DNA of 64,000 nucleotides from Alicyclobacillus mali (GTDB lineage: Bacteria; Bacillota; Bacilli; Alicyclobacillales; Alicyclobacillaceae). The stretch lies in the NCBI RefSeq assembly GCF_017329565.1, contig NZ_JAFMTT010000011.1. One strand, 5' to 3'. Below, piece after piece: positions 51,048 to 58,875 of this stretch (positions within the stretch are counted from its first letter, which is position 1; every line of letters starts with the position of its first letter). A program made the translations under genes and the position numbers. The notes under the pieces were generated by a model. That model saw nothing but the letters and a program-made list of their open reading frames with translations, made no database searches and had not been told where the DNA came from.

Positions 51048-51995
51048 TTACTGGTAAAACGTCAATCGGTGACCGATCCAGCGCGTCAGGGCGGTGACTG
51101 CAAAGATGCAGACCACGAGCATCGCGGCCATGGCGGCAGCGTAAGAGAACTGTCCGTTCGTGAACGCCTGTTGGTAGATGTACAAAAGCGCCGTCAGCGT
51201 GGCGTTCTCCGGTCCGCCGCTCGAAAGACTCAGTGCGTAGACCTGGGCAAAGGCCTGCAGAGAGCCGATGGTGGTCATGACGGCGATGAAAAAGAGCGTC
51301 GGCGAGATGAGCGGCAGCGTGATGCGAAACAACCGGGTCCAAGGACCCGCGCCGTCCACCCGCGCCGATTCCAACACGCCTTCCGGCAACTGAGACATGG
51401 CCGAGAGCAGGATCAGCACGTCGAACCCGATACCGTGCCAAAGCGAATACAGCACGACGGCCGGCATTGCCCAGTGGGGCGAATTCAACCACCCGATGGG
51501 CCTCAAGCCGACGTCTCGCAAGAGAGCGTTCAAGATGCCGAAGTTTGGATTGTACATCCAAAGCCAGCCGATGGCCGTGCCGACGGCCGGCGTGACGTAC
51601 GGGAGCACCACCAACGACTGCGTGAAGCGGAAGAGCCGCCGGTTGGACTGCAGAAGCGCCGCCAGTGCGACGGACAGCACCAGGGTGGAGGGCACCATCA
51701 TGAGGGCGTACAAGCCTGTGTTGGCCATGGATCGCCAGAAGAGCGGATCGGACAAGGCCGCATGGAAGTTGCTCAGGCCTGCGTAAGCCGTCGTGCCGCC
51801 GGGGTGAAAGTTGAGAAACGCCAGCGCAAAGGCGAGCACTGCCGGCGCATAGACGAACGCCACGAGAAACAAAAAGACGGGTGCGAGCAGGCACGCCGCG
51901 AGGAGACCTTCCCGCAGGCGGGATGGGCCTGGGGAAGGTTCGGCGACGGTCTGCGCCGTCGAGCGAAGGAACGCGTCGGTCACGGACATGGGCAT
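51048..51995 (-). CDS. sugar-type ABC transporter permease (MalF/UgpA-like)
   Basis: 315 residues, six helices after a ~30-residue cytoplasmic N-terminus. The EAA loop LPEGVLESARVDGAGPWTRLFRITLPLISP is near 210-240. ATG 51995 overlaps the stop codon of the binding-protein gene (TGATG), implying translational re-initiation; ATG 51989 has better ribosome-binding-site spacing. It pairs with the downstream permease to form the transmembrane heterodimer. Confidence 0.9.
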   Translation of the reverse strand: MPMSVTDAFLRSTAQTVAEPSPGPSRLREGLLAACLLAPVFLFLVAFVYAPAVLAFALAFLNFHPGGTTAYAGLSNFHAALSDPLFWRSMANTGLYALMMVPSTLVLSVALAALLQSNRRLFRFTQSLVVLPYVTPAVGTAIGWLWMYNPNFGILNALLRDVGLRPIGWLNSPHWAMPAVVLYSLWHGIGFDVLILLSAMSQLPEGVLESARVDGAGPWTRLFRITLPLISPTLFFIAVMTTIGSLQAFAQVYALSLSSGGPENATLTALLYIYQQAFTNGQFSYAAAMAAMLVVCIFAVTALTRWIGHRLTFYQ

Positions 51996-53329
51996 CAGCT
52001 CCTGCGCTCGCCGCTGAGGTATTGATTGCCGACGTTGTTCATGTTCGCAATGGCCTGTTGCGGTGACTCCTGCCCGTTGAGCGCCTTCAGGAGTTCAGTC
52101 TGCATGGCCGTCAGCGCGGCGTAGTATTGCGTGGCGTTCGCAGCCGGGTCCGTCAGCCAGGTCGACGGGTTCGTGACAGCGGCCTCCTGGTCGGGGTGCG
52201 ACGCATAGTACGGCTTTAGCTGGTCTGCCGCGGCTGGCCCAATGGGAAGGTAATTCGCCGCCTGATCCCACTGCGCGTTTGCCGCCGGGCTCACGAGCCA
52301 GCGAACGAACGTCCACGCCGCATCCTGCTGGGCTTTGGTTCCCGTGTTCAGAATGGCGAGGCTGTCGCCATCGACGTAGTTGTACGCGCGGCCCGAGGTG
52401 CCAGCGGGCGCCGGGGACGCTTTGACTGTGAACTTGCCGCCCACCGACTGCACGTCATAGGTCCACCCTGCGGACGATTCGATGAGAAGTCCAATGTTGC
52501 CCGTCCCGAAATCCAATTGGTAGTCGTAGTTTTGCGTGAGGATCATGTCTCCTTGCGAGACGAGATTGTGCAAAAAGGAAAGGGTGGCGACGGCCTGCGG
52601 GTTGTTCAGGGCGAACCGCGTCTCGCTGCTGGACGCCCAAATCTTCCCGCCGTTGTCTGCGACCATCGTCAGGAATTGCTCCATGGAGGGGGTCCATGCA
52701 ATGCCGTGGATGCTTCCGCCGAGCGCTGTGATCTTCCGCGCATCCGCCCCGACCTGCTGCCACGTCTTAGGAGGCGACGAGATGCCGGCCTTCTTGAACA
52801 ACTCCGCGTTATAGAAGATCACCATATGCCCGTTTTCCTCGAACGGGAGAATGTATTGTTTGCCCGGCTCGATGCCGCGGCCGTTCCAGACAGAGGGATA
52901 GAAGAACGAGGCGAGTTGAGCCTTCGTGAAACCGCTCGGCCCGTCGATGTACGGCGTCAGGTTCACGAGGTACCCGTCCGACACGAACTGCTGAGCGGCG
53001 TCGAGGTGAGGCATAATGACGTTCGGTGCGTCGCCAGCGGTCATCGCCGCGGTGACGGGCTGAATCTGAGCGTACTTGTCGACTACGGTGACGTGGATGT
53101 GGGGATGGGTGGCGTTAAACTCGTCGACGAGGGCGTGCATCTCCTTCTTCAGTGCACCCGAAGGATGCCCGTTCCAAAATGTGATCTGAACCACGCCGTC
53201 TGTGCTGGCCGTTTCCGCAGGTGCCACGCGAACCGCGGTCTGCGCGTGCGCGCGCTCCAGCGCGATACCGGTTCCCGCGCCTGCCAAAATCGCGGCGAAT
53301 GCGGTGCCGAAAACCCAGCTTCGTCTCAC
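51995..53329 (-). CDS. extracellular sugar-binding protein of ABC importer
   Basis: 444-residue solute-binding protein (family 1, sugar-type). Signal peptide: Arg-rich start, hydrophobic core VFGTAFAAILAGAGTGIAL, cleavage probably after AHA near residue 29. There is no cysteine lipobox, unlike most Gram-positive binding proteins. The mature part has ITFWNGHPSGALKKEMHALVDEFN near 49, FNATHPHIHV, LPFEENGHMVIFYNAELFKKAG near 135 and YNYVDGDSLAI near 318, typical of MalE/UgpB-like proteins. GTG 53329 follows AGGGGGAGA; the longer frame upstream is spurious. Confidence 0.88.
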   Translation of the reverse strand: MRRSWVFGTAFAAILAGAGTGIALERAHAQTAVRVAPAETASTDGVVQITFWNGHPSGALKKEMHALVDEFNATHPHIHVTVVDKYAQIQPVTAAMTAGDAPNVIMPHLDAAQQFVSDGYLVNLTPYIDGPSGFTKAQLASFFYPSVWNGRGIEPGKQYILPFEENGHMVIFYNAELFKKAGISSPPKTWQQVGADARKITALGGSIHGIAWTPSMEQFLTMVADNGGKIWASSSETRFALNNPQAVATLSFLHNLVSQGDMILTQNYDYQLDFGTGNIGLLIESSAGWTYDVQSVGGKFTVKASPAPAGTSGRAYNYVDGDSLAILNTGTKAQQDAAWTFVRWLVSPAANAQWDQAANYLPIGPAAADQLKPYYASHPDQEAAVTNPSTWLTDPAANATQYYAALTAMQTELLKALNGQESPQQAIANMNNVGNQYLSGERRS

Positions 53330-53533
53330 GCAAATTCTCCCCCTTGAATGCCCGAATGTTGGGTCAAGACCATCTTGAGATGCGGGTTTGAAGGGAGGCT
53401 TGTGTTTTTGTGAAGCGCTTGTAAGAAGTCTGTATCTTTTGTTTATGGTCCACTGGGCTATCGAGTTGGACCTCGGGGGTGACGCATGCGCCCTTGTTCT
53501 GGGCATGCTAAGCGAGCGAGGGGGGAGCAGGCG
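53330..53533. promoter_or_regulatory. divergent region with LacI/CcpA-type operator candidate
   Basis: TGTGAAGCGCTTGTAAG centred on the palindromic core AAGCGCTT (53413-53420) lies ~85 nt upstream of the binding-protein gene. It fits a LacI/GalR-family operator and matches the cre consensus at only 10 of 14 positions. No clear promoter hexamers for either direction. Confidence 0.35.
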
Positions 53534-53800
53534 GTGAAGAAGGATATTCAGTCCACGAAAGAGCAGACACCCATCACGGAAGCCCAGAACGCCATCGCGC
53601 AGGCGGAGCGCGCGGCGAAGCAGGCGCTTTCGCACACCAACCGAACAAACCTCATGTCCGCCAAAGAAGCGTTCATGCAAGCGGAGCGGGCCGTCGAAGG
53701 AGCGGGCGGATCGTCGAATCCCCAGGCCGTGGCCGGTCTTCACGACCACCTGAACCGCGTCCGCGCGGCGCTTGAAGATGCAGAAGCGCAGCAACCGTGA
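53534..53800 (+). CDS. small helical hypothetical protein
   Basis: 88 residues, highly charged and Ala/Glu/Gln-rich, no membrane segment; almost entirely predicted helix in two or three segments (EAQNAIAQAERAAKQAL near 16-32; SAKEAFMQAERAVEGA near 41-56; GLHDHLNRVRAALEDAEAQ near 66-84). GTG 53534 follows GGGGGGAG by ~7 nt. The last 10 bases of the gene, including the stop, form one arm of a perfect terminator stem. I do not recognise a family; the composition resembles small spore or stress proteins, but that is only a guess. Confidence 0.65.
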   Translation: MKKDIQSTKEQTPITEAQNAIAQAERAAKQALSHTNRTNLMSAKEAFMQAERAVEGAGGSSNPQAVAGLHDHLNRVRAALEDAEAQQP

Positions 53801-53830
53801 GGCGAAGGCTTCACGGTTGCTTCATTTTTC
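53791..53830 (+). terminator. terminator overlapping the end of the small gene
   Basis: GCAACCGTGA / TCACGGTTGC, a 10-bp perfect stem with a 10-nt loop, then TTCATTTTT. The stop codon TGA is inside the stem. The other side runs into the 3' end of the convergent MFS gene. Confidence 0.85.
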
Positions 53831-55106
53831 GCGATGCAGTCATACCGGATGGACGGCGCTTTACCAAAAGCGGATGGGACTCGATGTGCCTGTAATCGCG
53901 CGTCAAATACAGGGCGGCAAAGGCAACTGCCACACCCACGCCGCAGGCGAGCAGGAGCACGTCTGGCGCCACGCCCTGCTGCAGGATCCACGAGGACAGC
54001 GCGTAACTGATGGGCGTGAACCCGACGCTGACGAGCATGAGGACCGACATCACGCGGCCGAGCTTTTCTTCGGGGATACTGCTCTGCAAAAAGGCGAGGA
54101 ACGGAATGTTGACAATGCTCATCAGGATGCCCACAAGGCCGAGCGCCGCCATGCCCTCGATGCGTATCTGCCAATAACCCACCGTCGCCATGGCCAGGCC
54201 CATGAGCGCGCCGCACATGCCAATCCAAATGAGCTTGCCCTGAAATCCGCGCAGAAGCGCCACAATCACGCCGCCGACAATGGATCCGACGCCGAGCGCA
54301 GACTGGTATTCGCCAAGGACAGCGCCTGTCCATCCTCTGCTCCGGATCATCACCGGAACCCCGATGCTCAGAGGGCCGATGCAGAACAGATTCACGACCA
54401 AACTCAGGCACATGACGATGAGCAGCAGTCGGATTCGCGCGACGAACCTGAGTCCATCGGCGACGTCGCGGAGAACGGACGACACGCCCTGCGCAGGTTC
54501 CTCGAGACCGCCGTGCGCGCGAAGGCGGATCCAGAACATCGTGACCGCCGCGATCGTGAACACGAGCGCCACCACCAAGAACATGAGCCGGTAGTCGCGT
54601 TGCGCCAAGAGCACAGCGGCCAGCATCGGCCCGACCACGGTGCTCGCCTGTTGCACGGTCTGGACGATGCTGGAGGCCTGTGCAACGTGCTCCTCTGCGA
54701 CGGCGGTCTGCACAATGGACGAAGTCGCGGGATAATAGAACGAGTCGATCACGCCGAACAGCACCGCCATCAGGTCGATGGCCCAAAGAGGCGCACGCGG
54801 GCCGAAAAGCGCGATGCGAACCGCGAAGGCCACAAGGACCGCCGCCCGGGCGGCGAGCGAGATGCCCATGATCCACTTGCGGCTGAACCTGTCTGCAATG
54901 GCGCCGCCAATCAGCATGAACACCACGCGGGGAATCGAGGCGAGCGTCATGGTGGTGCCAAGCGCGAGCTGAGAGCCAGTGATGGTCAACGTGTACCAAC
55001 TCAAGATGGTGAAGTACGCGTTGTCGCCGCCCACGGAAAACAGCGACCCAAGGACCAGAATCCACAGATTTCGCTCGCGCACAAGCCGCTTGTCCAAATT
55101 CAGCAA
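53811..55106 (-). CDS. MFS transporter (macrolide-efflux/enterobactin-exporter-like)
   Basis: 431-residue, ~12-helix permease. GSLFSVGGDNAYFTILSWYTLTITGSQLALG near 18-48, LIGGAIADRFSRKWIMG near 66-82 (the MFS motif A loop) and SSIPEEKLGRVMSVLMLVS near 347 are typical of the MFS_3/MefA-like exporters. The first candidate start (ATG 55172) lies upstream of a good promoter (TTGGAT-17-TATATT on the minus strand), so TTG 55106 with AAGGTGG upstream is preferred; GTG 55136 is another option. Substrate unknown. Confidence 0.8.
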   Translation of the reverse strand: MLNLDKRLVRERNLWILVLGSLFSVGGDNAYFTILSWYTLTITGSQLALGTTMTLASIPRVVFMLIGGAIADRFSRKWIMGISLAARAAVLVAFAVRIALFGPRAPLWAIDLMAVLFGVIDSFYYPATSSIVQTAVAEEHVAQASSIVQTVQQASTVVGPMLAAVLLAQRDYRLMFLVVALVFTIAAVTMFWIRLRAHGGLEEPAQGVSSVLRDVADGLRFVARIRLLLIVMCLSLVVNLFCIGPLSIGVPVMIRSRGWTGAVLGEYQSALGVGSIVGGVIVALLRGFQGKLIWIGMCGALMGLAMATVGYWQIRIEGMAALGLVGILMSIVNIPFLAFLQSSIPEEKLGRVMSVLMLVSVGFTPISYALSSWILQQGVAPDVLLLACGVGVAVAFAALYLTRDYRHIESHPLLVKRRPSGMTASRKMKQP

Positions 55107-55144
55107 CGCTTTTGCACCACCTTGCCGCTGGATCACTCTCCCTT

Positions 55145-56524
55145 CTAAATATACACATCTGCCCCCACACATCCAACCACTTTTTGGTCATGCGTGATGG
55201 GTACGCTCACTGTGATGCAACGTCTGCGGCTCTGCGCGGAGACGTAGGGCGCAGATATGTACGCTTCTCCTGCCAAGGCAGCTGTGAACCACGGTCTCTG
55301 AGAGGCGTTCAACAATCCGGCCGGCGGATCCGAGAACACGAACGATCCGTCCGCGCGATTCAACCAGATGGATCCCAGGCTGTGCTTTGCCTTCAGCTCG
55401 AGAAGCATTTGTTTCACCGATGCTCGCTCCAGGTCCGCGGCGTGAAGGCGGGAACACGCGGCCTTCAGTTCGCCTTTCAGCGCTTCCAAGGACTCGGTGT
55501 CCACGGTCGCCGCCGCTTCGGGCACAAACGCCTGAAATTCTGCGATCTCGCCCGCCAGCTCGTCCGCCGTCTCGCGCAGATGCGACGAGACCTGCGTCAA
55601 CGCGTCGACCTGTTGGCGAGTGGCTGCGTTCTCCGCCATCAGCGAGACGAGATCGTCTGTGGCGTCGCGCATCGACACCTGCGCCTGCCGGACGCCGCGC
55701 TCGGCGTCGTCCAGATGGCGAAATGCGCGCTCCGCGTCCGTGCGCGCCTGTTGAGCGTCAGATGCCATCTCAGCCACCTCTTGGCGCGTGGCGGCAAAGA
55801 AGTCATTGATAGCGTGCAGAGCGGCCACCCCGAGATGGGAAGCCGACTGAGCCTCGGCGCCGATGGCGGCGAGTCCGTCGACCTGGGCGCGGATGTCCGC
55901 GAAGTTGTTTGAACTGTGTCGGAGTGCATCCTTCGCCTGATCCGCCAGTCGGCGCACTTCGTCCGCGATCACGGCGAATCCGCGGCCGTGATGCCCCGCG
56001 TGCGCCGCTTCGATCGTTGCGTTCAGTGCGATGAGAGAGGTCTGCTCGCTGATGCTGCGGATGGCCTCGTGCACAGCGCGGATGCGGTCCAGGTCCGCGA
56101 CCATCTCCGCCACGCGCGCGTTGTTCTCCTCAATGGCAGCGGACAGCTTGCGAACGGTTTGCATGGCTTCCCGGACGCGCTCCACTAGTGCAGGGACGCG
56201 ATCCTCCAGTTCTTCCGCACGGCGCGCAATGCGCTCCATGGAAGATTGAGCGTCTGAAAACGTTTTTAACGCGGCTTGAACGTGCGCGGCGGATCTGTCC
56301 AGTTCGTCCACGGCGAGCGTTGCCCGTTGGCATGTGCGGACTTCCGTGGATTCTGTGCGCTCTGCGAGTCCGACGAGTTCACGAACCGACTGCGACAGGA
56401 AGGCCGTGGTGGCGTCCAGCCTGTCCGCCGTCACGCAGATGGCCGCCAGGAGCTCCTGGATAAGCGGGAGGTGAGCAGGCGGTTCGCCGCTCACATCTCT
56501 GTGGCGTCGAAGCAGCGTCCACAA
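55145..56524 (-). CDS. soluble methyl-accepting chemotaxis-like protein with C-terminal Cache-type domain
   Basis: 459 residues, no transmembrane segment. The middle holds the MCP signalling hairpin tip (EQTSLIALNATIEAAHAGHHGRGFAVIADEVRRLADQ near 160-195, not quoted in full), which binds CheA/CheW. It is flanked by long coiled-coil helices. The last ~85 residues (SIWLNRADGSFVFSDPP, PWFTAALAGEAYISAPYVS, ISVPI-like VSVPITHDQKVVGCVGADV) look like half of a Cache/PDC sensor fold, normally extracellular but here cytoplasmic and C-terminal. TTG 56524 is 9 nt after AGGAG. Role: cytosolic sensing of a small ligand, linked to chemotaxis or another CheA-type pathway. Confidence 0.85.
   Translation of the reverse strand: MWTLLRRHRDVSGEPPAHLPLIQELLAAICVTADRLDATTAFLSQSVRELVGLAERTESTEVRTCQRATLAVDELDRSAAHVQAALKTFSDAQSSMERIARRAEELEDRVPALVERVREAMQTVRKLSAAIEENNARVAEMVADLDRIRAVHEAIRSISEQTSLIALNATIEAAHAGHHGRGFAVIADEVRRLADQAKDALRHSSNNFADIRAQVDGLAAIGAEAQSASHLGVAALHAINDFFAATRQEVAEMASDAQQARTDAERAFRHLDDAERGVRQAQVSMRDATDDLVSLMAENAATRQQVDALTQVSSHLRETADELAGEIAEFQAFVPEAAATVDTESLEALKGELKAACSRLHAADLERASVKQMLLELKAKHSLGSIWLNRADGSFVFSDPPAGLLNASQRPWFTAALAGEAYISAPYVSAQSRRRCITVSVPITHDQKVVGCVGADVYI
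55148..55176 (-). promoter_or_regulatory. promoter of the MFS gene
   Basis: Minus strand: -35 TTGGAT (55171-55176), 17-nt spacer, -10 TATATT (55148-55153). It overlaps the last codons of the upstream chemoreceptor-like gene. Confidence 0.65.
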
Positions 56525-56561
56525 GGCGACCAACTCCTGCGTCTATGTCATGTACAATTCC

Positions 56562-56591
56562 ATTATGGGATGAATTTTCGGCCTTGATCAA
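56562..56591 (-). promoter_or_regulatory. promoter of the chemoreceptor-like gene
   Basis: Minus strand: -35 TTGATC (56586-56591), 18-nt spacer, -10 CATAAT (56562-56567). The -35 is part of the palindrome CCTTGATCAAGG (56583-56594). Confidence 0.55.
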
Positions 56592-56617
56592 GGTTTTATG
56601 GTAGATAAAGTGACATA

Positions 56618-56642
56618 ACGGCGAGCGGAGTCCGCTCGCCGT
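56618..56642. terminator. perfect 25-nt inverted repeat after the formamidase gene
   Basis: ACGGCGAGCGGA and TCCGCTCGCCGT, 12-bp arms with a single central base. Located 8 nt past the formamidase stop on the minus strand; the following sequence is only moderately T-rich. Confidence 0.65.
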
Positions 56643-56649
56643 CCGCAAT

Positions 56650-57564
56650 TCAGACGGGCAGTTCTACGTGCAGTTGTTCAAGCAACCCGCGGTCGATCTC
56701 CATCCTCGCCGTCTTGAGTGGGTCGACGACTTGGCAGATGCGGAGCCGGCCGGATGCACTTAGCAGCATCGTGGCATCGGCGAGATGAAGGTGCGCGGCG
56801 GCCGCGAGCCAGGTGGCGGCCCGCTCGGTTGCCAGTTCTGCCGCGGCGTCGAGGGTGTCCGCGGAGGCGATGACGCTGACGTCGTCCGCGGAAATCACCA
56901 TGGGTGCCGGGCAAGCCGCATCGCGTATCACCTCAAGGCGAACTGTCACACGGCCTGCGATCTCGACGCCGGACACGCCGACCTCGCCGTCGCCCATCGC
57001 TGCGTGGAGATCGCCGAGCGCAAACAGGGCGCCTTGAACGGAGACGGGGAGCAACAGCACGGCGCCAGGCGCGATGCGCGTGCAATCCATGTTGCCGCCG
57101 TGATCGCCAGGGGTGCCACACGGGACCTCGCCATCCGCGGGAGCCACGCCGATGACGCCGATCATCGGCCGCAGCGGCGCGCGCACCCCGCCGGGCAGGA
57201 CGACTTGACCGTGTTCGATCTCGACGAACCGAATGGCGTTCTCGGCGAGGTGACCACCCATCACGCCGAGGCCCGGGCCGGTGGTCATGATGCCGCGCTT
57301 CGCGAGCTTGATGTCCAGAACGTGCACGGCCAGTACATCTCCCGGCATGGCTCCCTGCACGTGGATGGGGCCGGTGGCTGGATTGATGCGGTTCCAGTCG
57401 AGCGTGCCAAAGTCCTGGTCCTCTCGCTCGATTTGATTCTCGAAACAGTCGCACGTCTCAATGTGCACCACCGCGCCGGCGGGGACGGACAGGGCGGGGG
57501 GATGGAATGAGGCGAACGAATAGACGATGTGCGTGGGGTCAAGCGTGTAGATGGGGGTGGACAT
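56650..57564 (-). CDS. acetamidase/formamidase family protein
   Basis: Hydrolyses short amides to ammonia and acid. 304 residues. Family marks: VHIETCDCFENQI near 33-45, NPATGPIHVQGAMPGDVLAVHVLDI near 61-85, GVIGVAPADGEVPCGTPGDHGGNMDC near 135-160 (active-site region) and DLHAAMGDGEVGVSGVEIAG near 185-204. ATG 57564 follows AGAGGAGG; the longer frame is not supported. It could feed ammonia from formamide or acetamide, a theme shared with the guanidine operon ~7 kb away, but co-regulation is not shown. Confidence 0.9.
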   Translation of the reverse strand: MSTPIYTLDPTHIVYSFASFHPPALSVPAGAVVHIETCDCFENQIEREDQDFGTLDWNRINPATGPIHVQGAMPGDVLAVHVLDIKLAKRGIMTTGPGLGVMGGHLAENAIRFVEIEHGQVVLPGGVRAPLRPMIGVIGVAPADGEVPCGTPGDHGGNMDCTRIAPGAVLLLPVSVQGALFALGDLHAAMGDGEVGVSGVEIAGRVTVRLEVIRDAACPAPMVISADDVSVIASADTLDAAAELATERAATWLAAAAHLHLADATMLLSASGRLRICQVVDPLKTARMEIDRGLLEQLHVELPV

Positions 57565-57684
57565 AGGCTTCCTCCTCTGAAAAGGCTTGTCCTCTTCGGA
57601 CGTGGCGATGCATGTCTTTGACATCTGGGCCTTCTTCACCTGCGGCCATCGCGAAATGAGCGGCATACTAACGCCGAAGGGGGG

Positions 57685-57816
57685 ATGACGGTGTCGAACA
57701 GCCGGCACGAATCGAAGCCACTGCATAACGACGCCAACAAGACGCTGCCGACGGAAGAGCGCGAAGAGCGCATTCCGGGCGAGAAGTTGCGAACGAAGCT
57801 CGGGAAAAAGAAGTGA
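57685..57816 (+). CDS. tiny basic hypothetical protein
   Basis: 43 residues from ATG 57685 or 41 from GTG 57691, the latter better spaced from AAGGGGGG. Sequence is hydrophilic, rich in Glu, Arg and Lys, ending TKLGKKK. Unrecognised. Support: strong G-rich ribosome binding site and its own strong terminator 7 nt downstream. The composition is reminiscent of small spore-associated proteins, without a family match. Confidence 0.55.
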   Translation: MTVSNSRHESKPLHNDANKTLPTEEREERIPGEKLRTKLGKKK

Positions 57817-57822
57817 ATGCGG

Positions 57823-57866
57823 GCGCGTGGGGGATGCGAACGTCCCTCACGCGCTTTGCCTTTTTC
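57823..57866 (+). terminator. terminator of the tiny basic gene
   Basis: GCGCGTGGGGGA pairs with TCCCTCACGCGC (12 bp, one G-U) around TGCGAACG, followed by TTTGCCTTTTT. Confidence 0.85.
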
Positions 57867-57969
57867 ACGAGCTGAGACTGGGAGCAGGGATCGGACGACG
57901 ACCTGGCGAAAGGATGCAGGGTGTACCTCAGAATGGAGCGCGGTGGACGCTGTGAGGGTGAGTGGCGCG

Positions 57970-58857
57970 ATGGCGGAGAAACGTCTGGTAGTGCTTGGCT
58001 GTGCCCTGTATCTGGCCCTCGTCGCATCGGTGGCCGCGTTCGTATACCGCTGGAATCTGCCCGCGCCCATCAGGCGGGATCGCGTGGTTCGGCTGGCGAG
58101 TCCGGCGCTTCCGTCGCCACGGCTTGATGAGCCGATCTTCGGCGCTCCGCTGTACAGACCGCTCGAACCGCCATCTGGCATGCGCCTATCTGTCATCCGC
58201 GAGCCCAACTTCACGGCGTACGCGCTTTGGGTGCGGGATCCGCGGCGCGTCGAAATCGTGGAGACGCGCTATCCGGGCGACGTGGGCGAAACGGTCGAAC
58301 AGTTCGTGAACGACTGGCACGCGGTCGCGGGCGTAAACGGCGGGTCGTTCACGGACACCAACTGGCGAGGGACAGGAGGGCTCGTGCAGGGCATCGTCAT
58401 CAGCAACGGGCGGATTCTCCAGCGCGCGAGCGGTCCCGAAAGCATCATCGGTTTCACGGCGGACGGACGCCTCATCTCAGGCACTTACACGCTCGCCGAA
58501 TTGCGGGCGATGGGGGTGACGCAGGCCCTGATGTTTGGCCCGACGCTCGTGGACCATGGCGTGGACCAGATCCAGGGCGCAGGCGACTGGGGCTATGCGC
58601 CGCGGACGGCGATAGGGCAGACGGCGAATGGGACGGTCATCCTCATGGTGACGGACGGCCGCGAACTGACAGGGCCCGCGGACATCGGCGCGAGCCTTGG
58701 TGACATCGCGCGCCTCATGATTTCGCTCGGGGCCGTCACGGCGGCCAATCTGGACGGCGGTTCGTCCGCGACGCTGGTCTACGATGGACACCTGATCAAT
58801 CAGCCCACGGACATCCTGGGCGAGCGATACATCGGCACGGCCGTGCTGGTCAAATAG
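57970..58857 (+). CDS. membrane-anchored phosphodiester glycosidase (NAGPA domain)
   Basis: 295 residues. One N-terminal helix (about 5-25) anchors an extracytoplasmic NAGPA/phosphodiester-glycosidase domain, the fold that removes GlcNAc from GlcNAc-phosphodiesters and is common in exopolysaccharide or wall-glycan metabolism. Conserved pieces: VAGVNGGSFTD near 119, GPESIIGFTADGRLISG near 155, ALMFGPTLVDHG near 180, PRTAIGQTANGTVILMVTDGR near 205 and NLDGGSSATLVYDG near 260. ATG 57970 follows GAGGGTGAG by 7 nt. The downstream gene is 18 nt away and also encodes a membrane-anchored protein. Confidence 0.85.
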   Translation: MAEKRLVVLGCALYLALVASVAAFVYRWNLPAPIRRDRVVRLASPALPSPRLDEPIFGAPLYRPLEPPSGMRLSVIREPNFTAYALWVRDPRRVEIVETRYPGDVGETVEQFVNDWHAVAGVNGGSFTDTNWRGTGGLVQGIVISNGRILQRASGPESIIGFTADGRLISGTYTLAELRAMGVTQALMFGPTLVDHGVDQIQGAGDWGYAPRTAIGQTANGTVILMVTDGRELTGPADIGASLGDIARLMISLGAVTAANLDGGSSATLVYDGHLINQPTDILGERYIGTAVLVK

Positions 58858-58875
58858 CGCGAAAGAGGTAGACGT

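Noticed and set aside
53405..53425. Calling the AAGCGCTT palindrome a definite cre site
   Set aside because: Only 10 of 14 consensus positions match; a LacI-family operator is equally likely, so it is listed only as a candidate.
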